Program-made: the position numbers and the translations under genes
The notes under the pieces: model-generated
The model's input: only the letters and a program-made list of their open reading frames with translations
Told to the model about the DNA's origin: nothing
The model's database searches: none
Source of the DNA: Isoetes taiwanensis
Lineage: Eukaryota; Streptophyta; Lycopodiopsida; Isoetales; Isoetaceae
Direction of reading: 5' to 3'
NCBI GenBank assembly: GCA_021234155.1
Contig: JAJEKV010000009.1
Location: 8,998,546-9,062,545 of the forward strand
Length of the DNA stretch: 64,000 nucleotides
In this document: positions 1-11,599 of the stretch, one piece after another
Numbering within the stretch: position 1 is the first letter of the stretch
Layout: each line of letters starts with the position of its first letter

Positions 1-1400
1 AGCGGCCTGAACTGCAGATGAACTGGAACTAGGGCTAGAACCAGCAAACTGAAAGGATCTAGGATGCCAATCAATCTATGGATTATGTAACTCAAGCCAG
101 GGCAGACCCACGACTACTGGCGCATGTGGGCGAGCGATGAGATTGAAGGAATGCAACAAGAAGCTCCCTCGAACAAAATGTGAAGAGGTGCAGTACATTC
201 TGTGACTGCGTCTGAAGAGATTTCATGCCCATCAATCACGTTAACAGAGCTAGGATGCTCGACCCTGCTTCTAGGAATGGCATGCTTAGTAGCGAACACA
301 CTATCCATGAAGCAGGCGTTCGCACGACAATCAGCGCCTCTATCCTCCCAACCTCCGACTCCAATGAAATAGAAATAAAAAAATTCTTTACTGACCTTGT
401 CCGAGGGAATAAAACCTTCGTCACATATGGGAGGAGTTGGAGGAATGTCAGGCAGTAGTCAAGAGACTCCTACTACTCAGACGGGACTCGAACTATTTAA
501 TCGCTTAACAGGACATCCACAAGCAATATGGCCAACCCCTCCACAATAGAGGCAGAGATTAGCCTCTCTTTGGCGTTGCTTCTCAGCTGCAGACAAGGGC
601 CCTCGAACCACACCATCAAAATTTGCATAGGCACTGGGCCAACTGATTCCGGGGACGTGGGGGGGTGCAAAAACTGTTGTGATGGCTGGAGCTTGGGGAA
701 GTAAAGAAACATGTTGATTTTGTCTTTCTTGCCTATGCTCAAAAAGACAGTTATCACAACGAACCGCAAACTTTATAGCTTTATCCAAGGTTCTGGGATC
801 CTCCACAGTCAGCAACATATCCTTTACATCCTCGCAGCGCCCTCTTCAAAAATAGTCCCGAAGAGCCGCATCTTCCCAGACCGTGTCTATGGCAATCTGT
901 TGGAACTCAGAAGCATAAACTGAAGCTGGACGAGAACCTTGCTTGAGCTTACCAATAATTACTGTTGTGCGTTGCCAATCGGTGTCTCCAAAACAGGCCT
1001 CAAGTTCAGCAGTAAATGCAGCAAAATTTTGCAACTCGGGAGCCCTTTTCTCCAGTAGGGGGATGAATCAACTCAAGGATGACCCAGAACGAAGAGAGCT
1101 AACTAGACCGACCTATTCCTGATCTGTAGGATAGATGTGAGGGTGGAGTTGAATAACAAGCCGAATCTGATTCAAAAAACCTCGGAGCTTGGATCTAGTG
1201 CCATCAAATTTTTCTAATTTTAGGCTCCGATGACCTCCTCCTGGAGCTAGAGGTTAACTCATGAGAAGCTACCCGTTCCCAGAGCTCCTTGTTATCCAAC
1301 TGCAACTGCTAGCATACTTGAACAAATTGCTGGACCTGCTGTAATAAGGATAAAACCTCCTCCATAGAGACAAGAACCGCCCAATATGGGTAAAGAAATC
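1..1400 (-). mobile_element. Decayed Ty3/gypsy-type retrotransposon, gag and protease part
   Basis: Reading down the minus strand, 1076-477 is a gag reading frame. It holds a retrotransposon-gag core (about 1034-846) and then a CCHC zinc knuckle near 530-490 in which C, C, H and C follow the CX2CX4HX4C spacing. A TGA near 844 interrupts the frame but coding sense continues on both sides. Below it, 424-114 reads as a retropepsin-like aspartyl protease with a frame change between the two halves. The catalytic D-S/T-G site appears as D-C-R-A near 315-330, so the enzyme is probably dead. No reverse transcriptase is seen because the window ends. A degraded element, not a host gene; gag-PR order fits the Ty3 type but the lineage is not certain. 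Confidence 0.75.
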
Positions 1401-1447
1401 CTTAGGTTAGAGCAGACAGGAACCGGTATGGGATTCCAATTCAAATT

Positions 1448-1930
1448 GTCATGAACCTACGCGAAAATAAGGAAAATACGTGGAAAATATGCAATAAATA
1501 CGGAAGAAATATGCCAAGATTGGCAAAGAATCTGATATATGAACAGGAATCAAGAGGACAATGGCCCGAAGGCAAGTAGAAACACGAGACAGATGCCTAG
1601 AAGGCTCAAGACTGGCATTGAACCGGGATGGTTCGACAAGAATGAGTGCCTTCTTATATATCTAGGCCGACGGTCAGGATCGCGCCGCTCCAATGGATGA
1701 GATAACGCCAAGTGTCACACATGCATGTAGGTTCTAGAATATTCTAGAACCTCTTGAGAACAACCCTTTTTGCATTCGTGTGACGACCATATATGAGTAT
1801 AATGCTCGTATGATACGAATACCTGTATGGTCGTCACAGTGTCCAAACAAGGGAAGCCAACGTTTGTTGGCTTATATGCGAGGCGAAGTTCCAAGTGCAA
1901 GGGCTCCTCTGTAAGTTCATTAAAATCTAT
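1448..1930 (-). repeat. Probable 5' LTR of the gag element, with TATA box and heat-shock-type element
   Basis: This lies upstream of gag on the minus strand. On that strand it carries a TATATAAG box (1660-1653). About 80 bp upstream of it is a perfect 20-bp palindrome GTTCTAGAATATTCTAGAAC (1731-1750), which matches the plant heat shock element pattern of alternating TTC and GAA every 5 bp. The inner end may be TGTCATGAAC at 1448. The outer end is not fixed because the partner LTR is outside the window. The primer binding site was not located with confidence. Confidence 0.5.
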
Positions 1931-2876
1931 GTCCTTTGAATCATGTTACAGGTTAAGGTACTGATCAACTAGCCCAAAATTTGCACGGTCTCAAAGTTCG
2001 AAAATGTTGACGTACAACACAGCACTATTGAGATAAAAAAACAGTAGGCATTTCCATCTGAACATACATGCAATCTTAATGAACACAAAACAACCCCGAT
2101 AAACTGGTTGTATATCTTAGGACGGTTTCACACTCGTAGTTAAGTTAGGTTAACTTAACCATTAGATCGACGAATCCAATGACGAGGTAGTTCAGGGCGT
2201 ATCTCATTTGGAATGTGTAGCCAAATCATTAAAACATGTATAGCCAATCCTAAAAATTGTTAGTGAACCTTTCTAAACATAAGTCTCATATTTTTCTTTT
2301 TTCTTTTTTCGTGTTCTCCGCCGCAATCTAAATTCTTATGTTGTTGACACTTATTCTTTTGGCCACTATCAAATGACACGCGACCTGCTGCTTGGCCAAG
2401 ATTTGTAAGACCTGCTGTAATGGCAAATCCGAAGCCATATCCGAAGCCATAGCCTCCAGCCATTCTCCAGCCATTCCGGCCCTGTCGGAATGCTCAGAGT
2501 TCCTAAAAGCTTACCTAACCGGAATCTGCTTCCTTGGCAGCAAGCATCTCGCTGGCTGTGCCTCGAAAATCCGAGCAATCAGAGGATGATTCCGACAAAA
2601 AATATTTGATGGGGCTGTAGAGGAACGGGAAAGCCTAAGCATCTGGCAAAGCTTTGAAACAGGACTTTAAATCGATTTACGGGCAGAACCAGTATGGTCT
2701 GACCCGCAAAGGGCACACAAATAAACTATAGGGGCTTCACCAGAGCGAGACAAAGGCAAAACAGGTACATTTTTATCTGAATCATGAATATTTCTATGTA
2801 AATTGTATTTGGAGAAAGGTCTACGTTTTTATGAGCAAATTTATAGAAGCAAACGGATCAAACAGAAAAATTAGGC
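1931..2876. other. No recognisable gene
   Basis: AT-rich sequence with short open frames on both strands, including overlapping frames at 2260-2589 with no known motif. It may include flank of the LTR element. I see no RNA gene or regulatory site worth naming. Confidence 0.4.
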
Positions 2877-2879
2877 TTA

Positions 2880-3225
2880 ACAGAACCTGTTAACACATTC
2901 AATGAAAACAAGCTGCCAGTCAGTATTTTTCACCAACAGCTTGGAAAAGCGAGAGGGTTTATCAAGACGTTCATGTTGTACATATGCAGTAATCATGGCA
3001 TTCCAGGATACAAAATCATGACAAGGCATCTGCTGGAAAATAAAAAAGGCTTCCTTAAAGTGTCCTCCATGCGCATCCTGTAAGCAACGTAGTCCATGAG
3101 ACCACATCTGGTTGAGGCATTTTGAGAAAGAAATTAAGCGCTTCTTCTAGATGCCCATTCTGAACATAACCTGCAATCATGGCATTCCATCAAACCACAT
3201 TGTAAGCTTGACTGCCTGGAGGAAG
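2880..3225 (-). pseudogene. PPR protein fragment
   Basis: Two pentatricopeptide repeats can be read on the minus strand, with the SWNAMI-x-YVQ core at about 3205-3150 and again at 3010-2970. The intervening FLKMP/IFQQMP helix ends are typical of the S and L motifs of plant PLS-class proteins. Such proteins bind organelle RNA and guide C-to-U editing or processing. The frame shifts around 3110-3120, and no start codon, targeting peptide or E/DYW tail is present. It points opposite to the larger PPR relic that begins 50 bp to the right, so the two are separate or were inverted relative to each other. Confidence 0.75.
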
Positions 3226-3259
3226 GTTGTAATGTATTTCATAATTTAACAAAATGAAC

Positions 3260-4845
3260 CGTAGTCTCGTGGACTGCAATGCTTACAGGTTATGTCCAGC
3301 AAGGAGAAAATGTCTTAGCTCTAGAATTCTTTGGAAAGATGCAACAGGATGGGATTGTACCAAATGAAGTTACATTGTCAAGCGCTGCAAAAGCATGTTG
3401 TGGCATAGGAGCAATTGCAGACGGCAGGCTTATCCATGAGCAGGTTATCACAAATGGAAATCATAAGGATATTATTGTGTGGAATATCCTGATTGACATG
3501 TATGCTCATTGCATGAGTTTCATGGAGGTCTAAGAAGGCTTGCAGAGTATTTGATGAACTGTCTGGCAAGAATGTTGCTTCATTTAACACAATGATTGTA
3601 GCATGTCTTCAGCATGGTGAATTTGTTATGGCTTTTGATTGTTTCGAAATAATGCGACAGAGATCTATAGCGCCAAACCATATCACGTTTTTGGGCATCC
3701 TAAGAGCATGTAATAATGCAAATGCAATAGTGCATGTGAGAAATACCCTGCTCGATATGTATGCTAAATGTGGTAGCTTGGAGGAGGCACGTAATGAGTT
3801 TAACAAAATGCCAAATAGAAGTGTTGTGTCATGGAACGCATTAATTTCAGGGTATGTCCAGAATGGAGAATTCCTTTTAGCTTTAGATCAATTTAGGAAT
3901 ATGGAAAAGGAAAACAGAAAAGGAAAACATAGTGCCCAATGATGTAACATACTTGGCTATTATTACAGCGTGTGGTAGTATAGGAGCTTTACACCAAGGT
4001 AGGGTTATCCATGAGCAGGTCATTGAAAGTGATCACAAAGTGGAAGTTGAGCTGTCAAACACCTTGGTTCATATGTATGCCTTATGCGGAGCCACAGAGG
4101 AAGCAAGGAAACTTTTTGATAATTTTCCCAACCAAAGCCATGGAACTCCTTTATCACAAGGATGGAGTGAGAGAGTGCCCACAAAACTAAGGCTGGCTAA
4201 TGTGGTTTCATGGAATGCCATGATAGCAGGATATGTTTGTCGGAGTGAAGGTCTTCTGGCACTTGAATGGTTTAATTTAATGATGGAGCATTATATAGAG
4301 CCAAATAAGGTGACGTTCTCAAGCATCTTGAAAGCCTGTGCCAAGGCAGGAGGCGAAGGAGGAAGCGAGGCTAAGCTTATCCATGTTGAGATAATGAAAC
4401 AAGGACTTCTGACAGATGTCATTGTAGGAAACTCTCTCATCAATATGTATATCAAACATGGGCATCTTAAAGAGGCACACAAAGTCTACAATGTGATGCC
4501 AAGTTCAGACACGATCTCCTGGGGAATATTGTTGATGGAACTTCTATTCAAGCTCTACAATGCTTTCAAATGTTTGGCCAGGAAAGTACAAAACCAAGTA
4601 TTGTATCATGGAATGCATTAATTGCAGGATATACTAACTCTGGGGAGGTGCGTCTGGCTCTAGATTGTTTTGACAGAATGCGCAAGGAAGGCGTAGAACC
4701 AAATGAAGTAACACTTTTATGTGTGCTAAAAGCATGTGTTGAGGCAGGGGCATTGAAACAGGGTAGGCTGATTCATGAAACGATGAAGAATGGAGGCCTT
4801 TACTCACATGTTATTTTGGGTTGCCACATGAATGCAAGTTAATAT
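3260..4845 (+). pseudogene. PLS-class PPR gene relic with several frameshifts
   Basis: Consecutive open stretches at 3279-3533, 3592-3942, 3932-4621 and 4570-4842 read as one PPR array of about ten repeats. The array shows alternating signatures: VxSWNALIxGYxxxGE, PNxVTxxxxLKAC, GxxIHExxIxxG and NxLxxMYxxCGxxEEAR. Frameshifts near 3530, 3920 and 4560-4620 and a small insertion at about 4130-4195 break it. There is no N-terminal targeting peptide and no E or DYW domain, so both ends are missing. It was probably an organelle RNA-editing or stabilising factor of the large family expanded in early land plants. It is now very unlikely to yield a working protein. Confidence 0.85.
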
Positions 4846-5550
4846 CAAATTTTGCAGTGTTACTAATTGCAACCGTGCCATACCCCAATAACTTTTTATT
4901 GAACTACTAGTTGCCGTTTTAAACTTTTTATTAGACTAGTTGCAGTTTTAGTCTTTGAATTCTCTAGTTCCTGGAAAGCTTGAGAAGTATAAGATTATTT
5001 AGCAACATAAGAATTTCATCAATCTTGCAAATTCCATCATTGGTGTCATAAATTTAAAATGGCACAACTCCAATCAGACGGGAATCTTAAGACTTGCATC
5101 TTTACTAAACATGTTGGTCTTCTTTGCACGTTGTAAACCTGGCTTTGTTTTGTCTCACGAGTTGGAACATACAATCAATGGGTCAAGATCAACAATAAAC
5201 TATGAACCTAAGCACTACCCTATTAAACCATAAAGCAAATCCTCCTTGCCTTTTTAAGATGATCACAACTTGAAATGAAACATTTGACACTCTTAAAGGG
5301 CCAAACCAATGATTGAGATCCCTTACAAGATGTAAACACATGGCAAAATACGAACCACAAGCAACTAGAATTTAATATAGGTAATTGTGTCCATAACCCA
5401 CGTTTCATCTTCCTTCTCGAAAAAATTTCCTTATATCCTTACTCAAATAATGCAAAATGTAGATCAATGTGTATGGTAGATATACATTAGCTATGATTTA
5501 AAGGGTCTTAAGTGCATCATCAAATGTTGGACAATGCCAAGTTTAGTCTA
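4846..5550. other. No recognisable gene between PPR relic and AOC
   Basis: AT-rich sequence between the PPR relic and the 3' side of the allene oxide cyclase gene. The final part (about 5550-5765) may be the 3' untranslated region of that minus-strand gene. A short GC-rich palindrome, GCGGCGGCCTTGGCCGCCGC, lies at 5574-5593. Confidence 0.4.
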
Positions 5551-5765
5551 ATGAGGGGTGAAGAGAAATGTTCGCGGCGGCCTTGGCCGCCGCGATAAAT
5601 TTCTTGTAGCTTTTAAATTGGCATCAACTTTTATTACATATATTCCAAAATTTTGGAAGTATACGCGAGGGCGACATAAAGCATGGAATAAACTGGACAA
5701 CATGCTTTTGGACCAAAGCCAACGAACACATTCATTGGCTTTCTGGACAAAGCCAATGAATGTGT

Positions 5766-6759
5766 TCAATCCGTATAATTTGGAGCTACAGCACATGTTT
5801 CACAAGCCTTGGCAGCTGGACTTGGTTTGACATCTTTAGATGGGAGCACATGATCTCTAGTAAGCTCATTAGGAAGCTCTGGAATCCCTTTTAGATGGAA
5901 TGTATAAAAGAGCTTAGTAGGGAAGACGATTTGATGAAGTTTTACTACTCCAGAAGCACCTTCAAAAATCCCCGTGCCACCGGTGACAACAAGCATCGAA
6001 TCCTCATATGTCAAATAGGGCCCCTAAGAAAGATAATTTTAACATCTACGGAGACCAAAAGTAAAAAAAAAAAAGCCATGGTATTGACTACTACCTGAAC
6101 GCAAATGTGACCATAATCACCCATATAAAAAGTGTAGATTGCCTCGTATCTGTCCCCTTTTTTCTGTGTATCATGCTTAATGAGCACACATAATCCTGCT
6201 GTAATTCCTAATCTTTGCTGTAGGGATCCATCATATAACTGTTTTGGACAATGGTTAGCATATGTATCACTCACAAACATGCCTTTTGTTTTTGTTTACC
6301 TTGTTAGAAAAGGGTACCAGATCTCCAAGGCCATTCATTGGCTCCTTTGTCTCGGGATGCACTGCTTTGCTAAACTTTAAGAAATTAGGACTATTTCTGT
6401 CCCCTTCATTCAGCTCATAGACGTATAAAATCTGAACGCTTCTCTCCTTCTCTGCAATGAAGATTAAGTAAGGAATTTGCGGCACAAAACTACAATTTAA
6501 TGAGATTAAGAAATTTAAAAATACCCTGGCTTGAAGTGGCAGTGTTGAGAGATCGCTTTTCCTTGTGAAATACAGAGAACTCTGCTCTGGCCATAGAAAT
6601 TGGGGCAGAATTTTGACAGAGACTGTGATAATCTGCATTCCAGCTTTGAAATTGCCACTGCTTCTGCATTAGAAACGAACCAGCGGCAGATTTGTTTGCA
6701 GTAACAGAGCCCAGAAACGCAGAATGTCTGAGAAGGGCAGATCCTCTGCATAGGGCCAT
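5766..6759 (-). CDS. AOC: Allene oxide cyclase (jasmonate/OPDA pathway)
   Basis: Four exons on the minus strand: 6759-6525, 6451-6300, 6238-6095 and 6023-5766. All introns have GT-AG ends and the phases agree, giving about 262 residues. Exon 1 is a Ser/Ala/Arg-rich plastid transit peptide. Exon 2 carries the VYELNE and LGDLVPF motifs, exon 3 GITAGLCVL and FYMGDYGHI, and exon 4 [15 protein letters not shown] and KLFYTF, all characteristic of the family. The enzyme turns the unstable allene oxide made by allene oxide synthase into cis-(+)-12-oxophytodienoic acid in plastids. Length and motif order match known plant AOCs, with no stop or frameshift, so I regard it as functional. Start choice: first ATG in a frame that yields a transit peptide. 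Confidence 0.93.
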
Positions 6760-6968
6760 GTTTGAGAAATAGAAACGGATCCAAAAAGGAAGAAAGGGGT
6801 AGCGGCACTATGAGAAAGATCGCACAGAAATAGTGTAGAGGAAACGCCCCTTATAAACGAGACTAGAAACGACCTTGTTACTGCACTAACAGCGGCCTCA
6901 TGTAATCTCTGTTTCTCGGACATGAAAACAGGACAAATGTAAGAGTTAAATGCTTCTTTTTACCATTC

Positions 6969-7089
6969 AAAACGCAAATGGATGGATATGCTCCAGTACT
7001 AATTTCTGCATGCACAACAGAAAAGAGCCGGCTATAGAGATAGAAAGAATATTCAATTGAGGAGAAAAAAGCTTGCCTCAGGATGTACT
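6969..7089. repeat. Dispersed direct repeat, copy 1
   Basis: About 120-140 bp that recurs almost unchanged at 12044-12180, starting AAAACGCAAATGGATGG and ending GCCTCAGGATGTAC. This copy lies just upstream of the AOC start. The other lies just past the GLDH 3' end. The second copy has small insertions (A-rich and AAGGAGATTATT). Confidence 0.8.
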
Positions 7090-7143
7090 GGTCCTTTGGA
7101 CTTAAAAATTTATCTTATCTTTAAATTTAAGTTTTGAATTGTA

Positions 7144-7261
7144 TAGGGGAAAGGAACAAGGGGACTAATTTCCGGTCCAGCCAGTGGGGCCCCGCGACCG
7201 GCGGTAGCCGGGAGCGGGTCACTGGCTGGACCGGAAATTAGGACCCTTGTCCTTTCCCCTA
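7144..7261. mobile_element. Foldback MITE-like hairpin
   Basis: Two arms of about 42 bp (7144-7186 and 7220-7261) are near-perfect inverted repeats, beginning TAGGGGAAAGG and containing CCGGTCCAGCCAGTG. The GC-rich loop is about 33 bp. The surroundings are AT-rich, so this is a discrete insertion. No clear target duplication is visible. Confidence 0.75.
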
Positions 7262-8340
7262 CAATATAGAAACAGGGGAGCAAATTTTTGCCCCCATTCT
7301 CCCGGCTATTGCACAGCTCCGTCGAGGCGCACAGGTCTGACGCTTTGCACAGGTCTGCCGCTTCGACTTTCTTAGCTTTCTATTTGTATTTCTGACCGAA
7401 CTTGAGCAGGAAGGTTAACAACTAAAGGCGTGTCGTCTCAGTGATTTTTAAGGATTATCATGTGTATTTTAGAAATTTCTTGGCCTTGCAGGTATTCTGC
7501 TTGATTCTAAGCCTATTCCTTCGAATTCTGGTTCGGATTTAGTGCCTCTGGGGTTATGAACTGTACAAGTAAGGCTACATTCTAGTTTTTTGTATTTACG
7601 GTCTCTTGAAATGTAATTTTCCTGCTGCAGATGGTTCTAAAGGAACGAGTTCTCATGCGAGATGCTTCTTGAGGTGCAGGCTCGTATTTCTCATATGCCT
7701 CCTTTTTCATGCTTAGACTTGGAATGGAAGAGCCTATGTGGCCCCTTTCTACGAACAGATTGTTTCTTCCCTGAACGGCAATGGCGGCAATGGCGGCAAA
7801 CGTACGGCAGCGACAGAGCTAGGAGTTTCTGAGGTAATATTTTTTCTGAGTTCTTGCGTTTCTGGAACTTATATTGATCTTGTTCTTCTACCTTGCATGC
7901 AGCTATTTCTGATTTCCAGCTTTTCTGTGATTCGTAGGGGAAACCTCTGTTATCCATTATTGTAAATCTCTGTTCAAACCTCTGTTATCCATTATTGTAA
8001 ATCTCTGTTTTTCAATGTAAATCTCTGTTCAAATCCATTTCTGTTTTAAATGAAACTCTGTTGCTTTAGGTTAACTGTATGTTGTTTCGCTGTTGTTAAA
8101 TCCGATCATAAAACATCTGTCTTATAGTTGTGTGAATCTGTGTGTATCGGTCTTTAAGTCTCTGTGAAACTGTTGTATGAGTGAAAAGGCAGCTTTGTTA
8201 AAGTTAGTAAAAACACATTGTTAACCTGGACAACCAGTCACACGGAATTGGAAGACCCAACTTCCATTCCGTGTTGTAGGCAGCTGACACGTGTCAGCAT
8301 CACAATAAGCCCCAGGGAATATTTGCGACCCTGTTTCTAT
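7262..8340. other. Non-coding region with a 35-bp tandem repeat
   Basis: No gene recognised. Two copies of a roughly 35-bp unit (CTCTGTTATCCATTATTG plus TAAATCTCTGTT) lie at about 7945-8010, followed by a partial third copy. The short frame at 7738-7965 contains a Gly-Asn repeat but resembles no family I know. Confidence 0.4.
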
Positions 8341-8930
8341 ATTGTGTTAAAAAGGGCCATCAATAATTCTCACTTCATTTTTTATCCATGTGCAGAAACC
8401 ATCTAAGCAATACTTAGGACACCTTATCACATAGTTTGAAGACAACAACAATCTCATTTGTAAATGCATAATTTTTACCAACAATTTGTGACTTTACAAA
8501 GACTCCTCCGACCACACGACACGACCAAGTCGGGTTGGCAGCCAACTAATCGAACCAAACACACACAATGACTCGCATTTGCAAGTGCTTAATTAAGAGT
8601 GAACAACTTGTGAATTTCCAACGACTACACGATGTCTATTAAGCATGACCTTGTCAAAGTTTTCTTGTGTGCCTTTGTGCCACTCAATGGACGCACATGT
8701 CTGACAACTTAAATGGGCACGCGGACAATATATATTCTATCCTCAACTTATGTACGACCAAGACAATTGTTCTTCTACTTTGTGCTTCACTGCTTATGTC
8801 ATCATGCTAAGACTTCTGATTGTTAAGCATGCCTACTTCCGTTATCTGCCCTTTGTCGCTACACACTGTGTACTCCACCTATGGCACCTATGTTGGGTTT
8901 TGTTGACCCCAATATCTACTACACTAATAT
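8341..8930. repeat. 600-bp duplicated segment, copy A (uninterrupted)
   Basis: Matches the split copy B at 9100-9198 plus 10465-10945 along its length, for example CATGCTAAGAC at about 8803 and 10838. Divergence is moderate with small indels. It is a non-coding tandem duplication. Copy A shows the empty site for the LINE that splits copy B. Confidence 0.75.
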
Positions 8931-9099
8931 GTATGTCTCAAAATTGTAAGCAAGCATGATACATATTAAGGTAAACTCATATATGCAAGGAAGTTAAAAC
9001 TGAAGCACTTGGAACAATCAAATCTCAGATCCAAGTATTTCAACAAAAAGTCACAACTATCCTAACTACTACTTCTTTTAAATTTAAGTTTTAAATCAT

Positions 9100-10945
9100 G
9101 TGTTAAAAGGGGCCACCAATAATCCACACTTCATTTTTTGTCCATTTACAAAAACCATCTGTGCAATATTTAGGATGATCTTATCACCTAGTTTGAAGAA
9201 TAGAATAGAATAGAATATGATTTTATCGTCCACGGAGACCAACTGGCCTATGGGACCCAAGTACAAAGAGAGAGCAACAGCGACACTACCAGATTAAAAC
9301 CCCGCCCAAAGGGTTTTGGGGGGAAACCTTAGTAGCAATAAGGATGCTGACATACCGCACGCTTATATACATAATCACAAGTACAAACTGAGGTTAATGC
9401 CTGGACGGGGGGCATAACCGAAGTCCGCGATATCCATTACCTCCCTGAGGTACGATCCCAACAAGCCTACAAAGGCCGTGTTTCGTGAGGGTCATGCAAG
9501 GCCCGATGGGGCACAACTAACCGAGCATACCGGAGCCCGATATGCCGGGTACACCCGGACAGGCCCGGAGGGCGTGACTTTCATCCTCAATGGCTCCACG
9601 CTGACAAAGATCGATGCACTCGCCCTCACGCTGCCCCCGAATCCATCTCCCCGCCTCAATGCAGGTGGTGGTGTGCACATGTGCGAATGGAAGCAATCAC
9701 CCTGCGCTTTTTCATGAGTAGATGGGTGCGCAGGTAGTGGTGTGGGCCCCTCGTGAGCATCGGATTAACCCGATGTCGATAATTTGCCACCTTGACATGT
9801 GACAGGGGCCTCTGCATCCCAAAGCTTGGCCATGAAGGAAGCATCCAAGTATCGCTTCAAGGCGGTAGCGTTCCTTCCGGTGTATGCATTGGTCCACATC
9901 TCTCAGGCCTTCACATTCCATAGCGAGAACCACCGGGCTTGCTTGTCTTTTCAGCAGGCTTTGAGTCGCCAAGGCCCATCGCCACTTTGCCAAAAGCAAG
10001 GTTGGGCAGCCCAGGGCTTCATCCATAGCCACCACCTTCCGAAGTAAATAAGGTGACGTTCGGTATAAACCCTCGTAATGGAAGGAAGCCTGTCTCCTGG
10101 AGCAAGATCGATATGGGACCGTGGATTTCACTCCCAGCGCCCGGGCCAAGAAGGCCTTCTGTACCTACTCTAGATCGTTCCAAGTGGTGAGGGATATCAC
10201 TGCCCCCCACACTTCTGCCCCATAGAGGAGGACCGGTTCAACCAAGGCCCTGAACAAGTGTGCCTGGTGACCCCATGCATACTGACTTGCCTTGGATTGT
10301 TGTTTTGCATTGCATACTGGGGCTTTCCGACCGCGGTGACCCGTAAATCTCGATGGATGCATCCCAGTGTGTGGTAGTAGAAATCTGAATGCCCAAATAC
10401 TTATAAGACTGAGCCACCTCCACTACCTGCCCCTGGTAAGTGAATGAGGGAAGGCGTAACCACAGTCTCATTTGCAAATGCATAATTTTTAACAATAATT
10501 TATGACTTTACAAGAACTCGAGAGTGTCAATAATAGTCCCATTTGCAAATGCACAATAAATGGCAACAACTTAATGTCCTTACAACAACTCCACACAATG
10601 ACTTGCAAATGCATAATTAATGGGAACAAATTGTGTCTTTACAATACGCAATGCCCACTAAGCACGACCTTGTCAAAGTTTTCTTGTGTGCCTTTGTGCC
10701 ACTCAACGAACACACATGTCTAATGTTCTTAAATGTCCATAGAATAGAATAGACAATATAAATTTTATCCTCAACTTATATAAGGACCAAGACAAATGTC
10801 TCCTACTTTTCGGTTCACCACTTATGTCATCATGCTAAGACATTTGATGGTTAAGCATGCCTACTTCCCTCACCCACCCTTTGCCACTACGCACTTTGTA
10901 TTCTAACTATGTTGGGTTTAATTGGCTCCAATATCAACTACAAGA
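9100..10945. repeat. 600-bp duplicated segment, copy B, split by a LINE
   Basis: The left part is 9100-9198 and the right part 10465-10945; the LINE at 9199-10464 separates them. Copy A reads straight through the junction with roughly nine bases more. A short TAGAATAGAA insert is present in copy B at about 10740, again of the pentanucleotide type. Confidence 0.7.
9199..10464 (-). mobile_element. 5'-truncated LINE with (TTCTA)n tail
   Basis: On the minus strand, 10460-9712 encodes the C-terminal (thumb) part of a non-LTR reverse transcriptase, with motifs YKYLGIQI, EPVLLYGAEVW and LARALGVKS, broken by frameshifts. The 3' untranslated end holds an A-rich/GGG segment (9330-9300), then TGGTCTCCGTGGACGATAA, then a TTCTA pentanucleotide tail (9222-9199). 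It is inserted in copy B of the 600-bp duplication, which gives both boundaries. A microsatellite tail rather than poly-A suggests an RTE-like clade, though the clade is inferred. Confidence 0.8.
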
Positions 10946-11599
10946 CTTACTTCTTCCTACTCATCTTCGCTTGCCCCAATAATTGTGATTGACTAAGTCT
11001 TTTAGTGCATTCTTAGTCGAGGATTCACCTCTTATTCTCATTGTGCACTCCACATCTATATCCAAAATATCTTCATTTAGCTTCCCATCTGCCCAAAACC
11101 TTCATTTTTCTCTCCCATCACAGCCTCAGGCCTACCTTACTGCTATTTTTATCAGTTCTTTCGAAGGTTATTTAATATTAGACCATAGATGTTTTTTTTC
11201 TAGATAGTTTTTTCTTAACATGGCATAAATACCCTCCCTCCCTCCCTCCCTCCCTCTCTCAGTCGCTTCCCGAGCACCACCATGTCATTGACACTTATTG
11301 ATGTCATTCTATGGCCGTTGGTGGGACCAAATATCACTCGAATGTAAAATTCCGACTGTAACGTGCTCTAGAAATGTGAAGAATGTTGCAATATGTTTGG
11401 GCAAATGCGTTAGAAAATAACAGAGAATGGTACTAGCAAACAATATGTAGCGGCACCAGTAATTTGAGGCAAACCAATGTAGGAACATATATAGTGGCAC
11501 TAGTAATGTGAAGCAAACATTTATTACGACATTTTAAATGAAATCAATTTCAAGGCATCCCCCGATAGAACGGTATAATGGAATGTTGGTTGAATTGAA
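10946..11599. other. No gene; CCCT microsatellite
   Basis: A (CCCT)n run lies at 11231-11256. The rest is unremarkable AT-rich sequence with no recognised coding signal. Confidence 0.5.

Noticed and set aside
1428-1447. Primer binding site next to the LTR
   Set aside because: TTGGAATCCCATACC on the minus strand only loosely resembles the initiator-Met tRNA complement.
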